Translations under genes and position numbers: made by a program | Assembly (NCBI GenBank): GCA_045125245.1 | Contig: JBGVNF010000021.1 | Span: 1-64,000 of the forward strand | Length of the DNA stretch: 64,000 nucleotides | Direction: 5' to 3' | Origin: SVEL01 sp045125245 | Lineage (GTDB): Bacteria; Bacillota; Clostridia; Lachnospirales; Lachnospiraceae | Part shown: positions 58,122 to 64,000 of the stretch, piece by piece | How positions within the stretch are numbered: the first letter of the stretch is position 1 | Layout: each line of letters begins with the position of its first letter | Notes under the pieces: model-generated | What the model was told of the DNA's origin: nothing | The model's database searches: none | What the model saw: the letters and a program-made list of their open reading frames with translations, nothing else

Positions 58122-61010
58122 TTACTGTGCCGGTGAGTTCTCAGCTGGTGTATTCTCACTTGGCACACTTTCTGTAGCCTTCTCAATATAAGGCCCATCA
58201 GAGTTACCTGCAAGTATCTGTTCTAAAGTATACTCTCCATAATAAAATCTTGCAACCTCTGATCCAATTTTTATACTATAATCTGAAGTATAACCATACT
58301 GTATAACTACAGACATACTTATCTCCGGATTATCGTATGGTGCATAAGCTATTAAAGTAGCATGGTCAGGTTTATGTGCATTTTCCTGAGCAGTACCAGA
58401 CTTTGCAGCAATCTTATATTTCAAATCTTTTATGAATTTATAATTACTGCCGGCCTGTTGCATACCTTTCTTAGCAGTTGCAATGCTGTGAGCGTCCACA
58501 TCCATTTGAACCGACTCTTTTTCAGGCTTTTCTTGACTTTCGCCTTCATAGTTTACTATATCTTTAATGAGAGTAAGCTCTCTATTAAGACCATTTCCTG
58601 CTAAAGTATTCACATATCTTGCCAACTGAACACCTGTAAAACTGTGAGAACCCTGTCCAATAGCACTGGCTATAGGATTTGTATCTGAGAACAGTGGTGC
58701 ATATTCTTCAACCTCTACACCTGAACGTTCTGTTAAACCTACCATTTCAGCGTATTTTTCAAGTATTGTCAAGCCGTGTTGCTCATTATACTTTCCAGTT
58801 CCTTTACAAGCTAAGCTATATCCAATTTCATAGAAGAAACAGTTACACGATACCTGAATAGCTTTAGTAACATTTATGGCACCATGTCTTCTTGGATAAA
58901 TCCAACACTTTGGTGATGGTGTAACCTTCTTAAATTCACCTTCAGTATTAATAACTGTATTTGAAGAAATAATCCCTTCTTCCATACCTACAATTGCAGA
59001 TAAAGGCTTAAAAGTAGAACCTGGAGCAGTTCTCATCTTCGTAGCTCTACTATACAATGGACTTGATAAATCTTCGCTTAATTCTGTCCAGTATTTATAA
59101 TCGATAGACCCTGAAAATACATTATTATCATAGCTTGGATAAGAAACCATTGCTAAGACATCTCCTGTATCTACATCTACTAGGGTAACAGATGCCGAAC
59201 ATGGTGTAAGAGCAATCTGCGCCGGAGTGATTTTAAGTGTCTTTATCTGATTCATCATAAAATCATATGGTGCTAAACTTCCCTGAGAAAGTCTGTTATA
59301 GGTATTTGAATCAAATTCTAAGACATTTTGATCAAATAGCAACAAGCATATCTGCTTTCCAGTGATTTTACCCTCTTCGATAAGATACTTGTACACAAGC
59401 TTTGTAAACTGCTTATCACTTTCATGTATCTTCTTACTTATAAATTCAACTAATGCGTCATAGACCGCATCGCTGTCAGCATAATTATTTTCCAAATCAA
59501 GAGTTGATAAATCTATATAATTGGATGCTACGCAATGCTTAAGTATTGTTCTAAGAGATAAATTATCTCTCATCCACTCAGCATATACCTCATCATCTTC
59601 TGCAAAGTTTTCCTTTACAATTACATTATTGCCATAAGAAGGGTCTGATAACATATTAAATATATACGTATAATATGCATTCTTCTCCTCTGACAGATTC
59701 TTAAGTGGCTTTGCTTCATCATTATATAATTCTTCTTTTATCTCTACTATGATGCCTTCCTTGCGATTCAACATTGTATTATGAACCTTTTTTTCATTCT
59801 CTGTAGAATCAGCATCATTAAAATGCTCAAGCTTAACTACATTGTTGTTTATCATTTGGAAATATACATCCTTTATATGTATCTTCCATTCTTCCTTATC
59901 TTTCTCAGACAAGGTTCTATTTACAATATTATTTACAAGGATATTAGCCAAATTTTGTTCTAAAAGATGATATATACCTATCTGATAATCTGACTTAATG
60001 GTTAAATACACATCATTTCCTGCTGTGGCATCCTTTGATTCATTGATACTTGTAACTTTACCAGTATTATCAACAAATACCTTTTCGTAGCCCTTATTGC
60101 CACTTAAAGTAAGCTCCATCTGTGCCTCTATACCGTTCTTTCCTACGATATCAGTTAAAGCATATTTATTTGTTTCATCATCTATCTGCTCATTAAAGGA
60201 TACCATCTGATCTTCTGTAATTTTACCTGTATATCCTACAATAAGTGAATAGTAGAAAGCATTATTATAAACTCTCTTTGTATCCTCTGAGATTGTTACA
60301 CCTGGTATATCAGCCGCATTCTCATAAATGGCAGCTACTGTTTCTTTTGAAACATTCTTCGCTATAGTTGTGGAAATATACTTTTGATATGCATTTAACG
60401 ATAAGTTATATCTAATCATAACTATCTTAATAGCATCCTTTGCTGTATATAATTCCTTATCTACATCATATTTTGATTCACCACATAAGTATTCAAACAC
60501 TTCAGTGGCAGTTTCCTTGGATAGCTGTTTTTCTTCTGTATCCAGCTCCTCAGTACCATATATATCCTTTAAAAATCTAAGTCTGCTTCTCTCAGAAATC
60601 TCTGTTGAAAATGATAGTCTGCCAAACTCATCCATAACCAATGGAAAATCCATTATAATCTCATCATTATATTTTTCTATAAGAGTTATTGTCTTATGAA
60701 TAATTGCATTTAATCTATCACTTTTAGTTTCGCCACTTTCTAGCTTGTCCTCCATAGTTACTGAATAAATAGGCTCATTATATGCCAGCAAATTACCATC
60801 TGCATCATAAATATTACCTCTAGTACCTGTGGAATATCTTGTTTTTTCTGACATTTGAGTATAACCCATAGCATAATTATCAGAATTAACTATCTGTAGA
60901 TTAAATACACGGACAATCAAAATGGTATAAAGTCCCGCGCATAAAAGACTTAAGATAAATACTCTCGACCTTATGAAATTCCATACAATTTCAAGTATAT
61001 CCCTAATCAA
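58122..61010 (-). CDS. mrdA: Penicillin-binding protein 2 (class B transpeptidase), enlarged
   Basis: Partner of RodA for wall elongation. Motifs: S-x-x-K in TAPGSTFKPLSAI near 665, SCN in VSCNCFFYEIG, and KSGT in AAKSGTAQENAHKP. With 962 residues it is about 300 longer than typical PBP2; the extra length lies mostly between the N-terminal pedestal and the transpeptidase (about 330-600, charged and helical). The membrane span is at about 15-35. TTG start at 61010 overlaps mreD by eight bases. Confidence 0.94.
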   Translation of the reverse strand: MIRDILEIVWNFIRSRVFILSLLCAGLYTILIVRVFNLQIVNSDNYAMGYTQMSEKTRYSTGTRGNIYDADGNLLAYNEPIYSVTMEDKLESGETKSDRLNAIIHKTITLIEKYNDEIIMDFPLVMDEFGRLSFSTEISERSRLRFLKDIYGTEELDTEEKQLSKETATEVFEYLCGESKYDVDKELYTAKDAIKIVMIRYNLSLNAYQKYISTTIAKNVSKETVAAIYENAADIPGVTISEDTKRVYNNAFYYSLIVGYTGKITEDQMVSFNEQIDDETNKYALTDIVGKNGIEAQMELTLSGNKGYEKVFVDNTGKVTSINESKDATAGNDVYLTIKSDYQIGIYHLLEQNLANILVNNIVNRTLSEKDKEEWKIHIKDVYFQMINNNVVKLEHFNDADSTENEKKVHNTMLNRKEGIIVEIKEELYNDEAKPLKNLSEEKNAYYTYIFNMLSDPSYGNNVIVKENFAEDDEVYAEWMRDNLSLRTILKHCVASNYIDLSTLDLENNYADSDAVYDALVEFISKKIHESDKQFTKLVYKYLIEEGKITGKQICLLLFDQNVLEFDSNTYNRLSQGSLAPYDFMMNQIKTLKITPAQIALTPCSASVTLVDVDTGDVLAMVSYPSYDNNVFSGSIDYKYWTELSEDLSSPLYSRATKMRTAPGSTFKPLSAIVGMEEGIISSNTVINTEGEFKKVTPSPKCWIYPRRHGAINVTKAIQVSCNCFFYEIGYSLACKGTGKYNEQHGLTILEKYAEMVGLTERSGVEVEEYAPLFSDTNPIASAIGQGSHSFTGVQLARYVNTLAGNGLNRELTLIKDIVNYEGESQEKPEKESVQMDVDAHSIATAKKGMQQAGSNYKFIKDLKYKIAAKSGTAQENAHKPDHATLIAYAPYDNPEISMSVVIQYGYTSDYSIKIGSEVARFYYGEYTLEQILAGNSDGPYIEKATESVPSENTPAENSPAQ

Positions 61011-61527
61011 CTTCTTCGTTTCCTCTCATCTCAAATTCTTCTAGTTTTTTATTAAAAAACATTAAAATACGATAAATAAATACTGTTAGAAATACAGTAT
61101 AAACTATCTCTGGAATAACCACTGCCTTAATATAATGAACTATATCAAGCTTATTTCTAAGTAAAAATGTAATTATATAATAAATAAAATTATATATAAA
61201 TTCGCAACTTGCCACAACGCTAACTGGGATAAGTATATCCTGTAGATACCATAAATCATGGAATATTCCTACAACATATCCTATCATCATATACAAAAAT
61301 GCACTTATGCCTACAACCTCGTAATAACCAAAGAACAAATCAATCAAAAGGCCAGAAAAAAAGCCTACAAGTAAGCCTTCCTTCTTGCCACGAAGAAGCG
61401 CATAACTACATACTAGAATCATAATCATATTAGGTGCAGCCACACCAAATGACATCTTCATAGAAAATGTTGTCTGGAATACATATGAAATTATAATCAA
61501 CATTCCAACCAAGATAGTTCTAAGCAT
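61003..61527 (-). CDS. mreD: Rod shape-determining protein MreD
   Basis: A 174-residue membrane protein with about five spans, ILVCSYALLRGKKEGLLVGFFSGLLIDLFFG being the most typical region (MreD family). It lies between mreC and mrdA with short overlaps, as in other Firmicutes mre operons. Confidence 0.92.
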   Translation of the reverse strand: MLRTILVGMLIIISYVFQTTFSMKMSFGVAAPNMIMILVCSYALLRGKKEGLLVGFFSGLLIDLFFGYYEVVGISAFLYMMIGYVVGIFHDLWYLQDILIPVSVVASCEFIYNFIYYIITFLLRNKLDIVHYIKAVVIPEIVYTVFLTVFIYRILMFFNKKLEEFEMRGNEEVD

Positions 61528-61534
61528 TAGACCC

Positions 61535-62386
61535 TTACTCCTTACCAGTCTCTTTCATCTGTGTGATAACAAGCACTTCCTCAAAATTTGAGAAATCCAC
61601 TATAGGTGTTACCCACGCTGATTTTGTTAATTTATTTCCATCATCTTCTATGCCTGACACATATCCAATTAAAATACCCGATACGTATTTATCAGAAATA
61701 TGGGAAGTTAATAACATATCGCCTTCCTTTACATTGGCAGAAATACTTATATCACTAACCTTCAACATCTTAGAATCGTACTCTTTTAAATCTCCATGAA
61801 CAATACATACGTCTGATGTAGATGAAAACTTTGCACTTACATTGGCATCATCATTGATAATAGCTGTAATCTTTGCATAATTTTCTCCCACATAGGAAAC
61901 TGAACCAACCAATCCACCGTCAGAGATAACATTCATACCTACCTCTAAGCCATCCTTGGCGCCCTTATCAATAGTAAATATAGAAAACCAGTTTCCAGGC
62001 TCTTTTCCTATTACTCTAGCCGCAACCTTAGGATAATCTGAATATACATCTGATAACTCAAGCAACTCTCTAAGTCTTTTAAGCTCTGGCTCCCACTGGG
62101 ACAAAATAGCATTCTGCATTCTAAGCTCATCATTCTCAGCCTTTAACTTGTCATTTTCTTTTTGCAAGTCAGCTAATTCCTTCAAAGTATCAGCCTTATC
62201 TGAAAACCATCCACCTAAATGATTCATACCATCCTGAACAGGAAGAATAATCTTTGCGGCAACTTCTCTGATAGGTCTTGCAATATTGCTATTGAACATT
62301 GTTAACAAAACAAAGCCTGCACATAGTACCGACAGAAATGTCAATATATATTTTGTTGGAATTGTAAACTTTCCCGGCTTTTTCAT
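61535..62386 (-). CDS. mreC: Rod shape-determining protein MreC
   Basis: A 283-residue protein: one N-terminal span, a coiled coil (about 60-110: DLQKENDKLKAENDELRMQN) and the extracellular beta-barrel (NWFSIFTIDKGAKDGLEVGMNVI, GGLVGSVSYVG). It scaffolds PBP2 and RodA. ATG 62386 follows GGTGG; GTG 62398 is an alternative. Confidence 0.95.
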   Translation of the reverse strand: MKKPGKFTIPTKYILTFLSVLCAGFVLLTMFNSNIARPIREVAAKIILPVQDGMNHLGGWFSDKADTLKELADLQKENDKLKAENDELRMQNAILSQWEPELKRLRELLELSDVYSDYPKVAARVIGKEPGNWFSIFTIDKGAKDGLEVGMNVISDGGLVGSVSYVGENYAKITAIINDDANVSAKFSSTSDVCIVHGDLKEYDSKMLKVSDISISANVKEGDMLLTSHISDKYVSGILIGYVSGIEDDGNKLTKSAWVTPIVDFSNFEEVLVITQMKETGKE

Positions 62387-62405
62387 TTTAGCTACCACCT
62401 GCTAT

Positions 62406-63428
62406 TTATTCATATTCTTTCTCTCTTGGTACGTATGTCAACTTCATAAGCTCAGGCGAAGAAAGTATCTTTGCGATACCATTGATAACTGTCTCAGAAG
62501 GCTCCTCTGCAACATTTACCTTTAAACCTGTCTCTTTTGTAATAAGCTTGCATATATTATTGATATTTGCAGAACCACCTGTAAGATAAATTCCCTTTGA
62601 GATAATATCTGCTGATAATTCTGGTGGAGTTCTCTCAAGAATAACTTTTACATTTTCAATAATCTGGTGCAAAAGTTCTTCAATAGCTTCATGAATTAAA
62701 TCTCCGCTAATCTCCTGTGCATTTGGAAGACCTGTAACGATATTTCTACCGTATGTCACAGTTGTCTTGTCCGCCTGCTCATTCATAGCATCTGCAAGCT
62801 CTTTCTTTACAGTCTCTGCTGAACGACTTCCTATTATAAGATTAAATTTCTTTCTGATACAGCCAGCTATAGCCTCATCAAGCTTCATACCACCTATTTT
62901 AATAAGCTTGCTGATAACGATACCTCCCATTGAGATAACTGTAATCTCAGTTGTATCAGCACCGATATTTACAAGAAGATGACCATTTGGGCTATTTACA
63001 TCAATGCCTACACCTACTGCATCTGCGATAGGTTTCTCTACAACTACAATCTTCTTTGCCTTAATCTTAGCATCCATAATTACATCATAGAACGCTCTTT
63101 TCTCTACTTCTGTTACATCTGTAGGAACGGCAATACAGAAATCTGCACCGTTAACAGCCTTACCACTGTTAATCTTTTTATAAAAGCAAGCAAATAATGC
63201 CTCCATATTTTGAATGTCTGCGATAACACCAAACTTTACTGGAAATGTTACATTGATATTTCCAGGTGCCTTCTCATACATCTCAAATGCGAAATCACCA
63301 AACTTAAAGATTTCATTCTTATTTTTAATTGCAATAACGTTCTTCTCATTTAAAGTATTGTTACTTGCAAGAGAATACATCTTAATATTACTTGTTCCCA
63401 AGTCTACTCCGTATACATGCTGTGCCAT
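62406..63428 (-). CDS. mreB: Rod shape-determining actin homologue MreB
   Basis: Directs lateral wall synthesis. The 340-residue actin-fold protein has VDLGTSNIKMY (phosphate 1), GHLLVNIGADTTEITVISMGG (phosphate 2) and ISKGIYLTGGSANI (adenosine). It starts the mreBCD-mrdA-min series on the - strand. Divergence from typical MreB sequences is moderate. Confidence 0.94.
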   Translation of the reverse strand: MAQHVYGVDLGTSNIKMYSLASNNTLNEKNVIAIKNKNEIFKFGDFAFEMYEKAPGNINVTFPVKFGVIADIQNMEALFACFYKKINSGKAVNGADFCIAVPTDVTEVEKRAFYDVIMDAKIKAKKIVVVEKPIADAVGVGIDVNSPNGHLLVNIGADTTEITVISMGGIVISKLIKIGGMKLDEAIAGCIRKKFNLIIGSRSAETVKKELADAMNEQADKTTVTYGRNIVTGLPNAQEISGDLIHEAIEELLHQIIENVKVILERTPPELSADIISKGIYLTGGSANINNICKLITKETGLKVNVAEEPSETVINGIAKILSSPELMKLTYVPREKEYE

Positions 63429-63447
63429 TTTTATACTCCTTTCAGTA

Positions 63448-64000
63448 TTACATAAATTTTTCTTCCATCAAACTAACATAGCTATTATCACCGATAATTA
63501 TATGGTCAACCAAAGTTATTCCTAGTAATTTTCCTGCTTCTATCATCTTTCTTGTAACTACTAAGTCATTCTGACTAGGCTTTGGATTCCCACTAGGATG
63601 ATTATGTACAAGAATTATGCTGACAGCTCCGTTTTTTATAGCTTCTAAGAAAACTTCCCTTGGAGATGCCAGTGAAGTATTAACCGTTCCTACAGATATG
63701 GTACTTTCCTTTATAAGCGCACCCTTACCATCTAAGCTAAGCATCATAAAACATTCTTTATCCTTATGTCTTAGATCCTCCATAAAGTAATTCGCCACAG
63801 TTTCAGGATTATCCATTAAAAGAGCTTCCTTTGCAGTTCTTTTTGAAATTCTTCTTGCCAGTTCTGCAATAGCTTTTACTTGAATAGCCTTCACTCTGCC
63901 AACACCTTTTAGCTTAACCAGTTCTTCAATATCTATAGAACAAAGTCCAATCAAGCCTTTGCTGCCTCCGCATTCTATAATATCTTCAGCCAATCTTACA
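63448..64000 (-). CDS. radC: RadC family JAB-domain protein, 5' end outside the window
   Basis: The C-terminal ~183 residues are present: a helix-hairpin-helix (LVKLKGVGRVKAIQVKAIAEL) and the metal-binding JAMM motif VHNHPSGNPKPSQND. The reading frame continues upstream past the last base of the window (codons leading to R-L-A-E-D), so about 40 N-terminal residues are missing; a start inside the window at 63993 is not supported. Function is unknown despite the DNA-repair name. Confidence 0.93.
   Translation of the reverse strand, partial: VRLAEDIIECGGSKGLIGLCSIDIEELVKLKGVGRVKAIQVKAIAELARRISKRTAKEALLMDNPETVANYFMEDLRHKDKECFMMLSLDGKGALIKESTISVGTVNTSLASPREVFLEAIKNGAVSIILVHNHPSGNPKPSQNDLVVTRKMIEAGKLLGITLVDHIIIGDNSYVSLMEEKFM

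Overview
The window is low-GC DNA from a Gram-positive, Clostridia-type bacterium. The gene order and protein families point to Lachnospiraceae, but this is inferred from reading alone, since no database search was possible. Supporting signs are strong AGGAGG ribosome sites, occasional TTG starts, a tRNA-Leu gene without an encoded CCA end, dipicolinate synthase (an endospore pathway), RecU, SepF, MinCDE, an L27 precursor with its Prp protease, and a lexA/LysM divergent pair bearing Firmicutes-type SOS boxes.

Layout. Bases 1-528 hold no intact gene, only a GC-richer coding remnant. From 529 to 44060 nearly every gene is on the + strand: a NusG-domain-II/Gx transporter pair, ruvAB, zapA, a U32 protease-like gene, an FtsW-type SEDS protein with its penicillin-binding partner, NUDIX, queH, tRNA-Leu(CAA), polA, coaE, an FtsA-like protein, a small alarmone synthetase, RNA pseudouridine synthases, a YgiQ radical-SAM protein, recU and the partial histidine operon hisZGDBI. 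Then come a degenerate L,D-transpeptidase, the radical-SAM/DUF2344/RNase G trio, dpaAB, asnB, an HlyD-like membrane protein, yggS-sepF-lspA-rluD, pssA-psd, a small membrane protein (- strand), a TtcA-like gene and a tyrosine recombinase.

Near 44.07 kb the main coding direction reverses. lexA and a YneA-like LysM gene diverge from a promoter region packed with LexA boxes. An accessory island follows (about 45.4-48.8 kb): two Thr/Lys-linker lipoproteins, a decayed gene and an XRE regulator bracketed by two identical palindromic operators. From 48.8 to 64 kb a conserved - strand block runs (transcription order) radC, mreBCD, mrdA, minCDE, rodA, mgsA, then rplU, prp, rpmA, obg, yhbY, nadD, yqeK, rsfS, interrupted only by a DUF378 gene on the + strand and by a roughly 240-bp fold-back element between obg and yhbY.

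Much of the window serves envelope growth and division (two SEDS/PBP pairs, MreBCD, MinCDE, SepF, ZapA, FtsA-like) and ribosome assembly. The most unusual items are the XRE operator pair with a putative antisense promoter, the fold-back element, two enzyme-like surface proteins that have lost their catalytic residues, and the displacement of the radical-SAM/DUF2344/RNase G trio from its usual place between mgsA and rplU.
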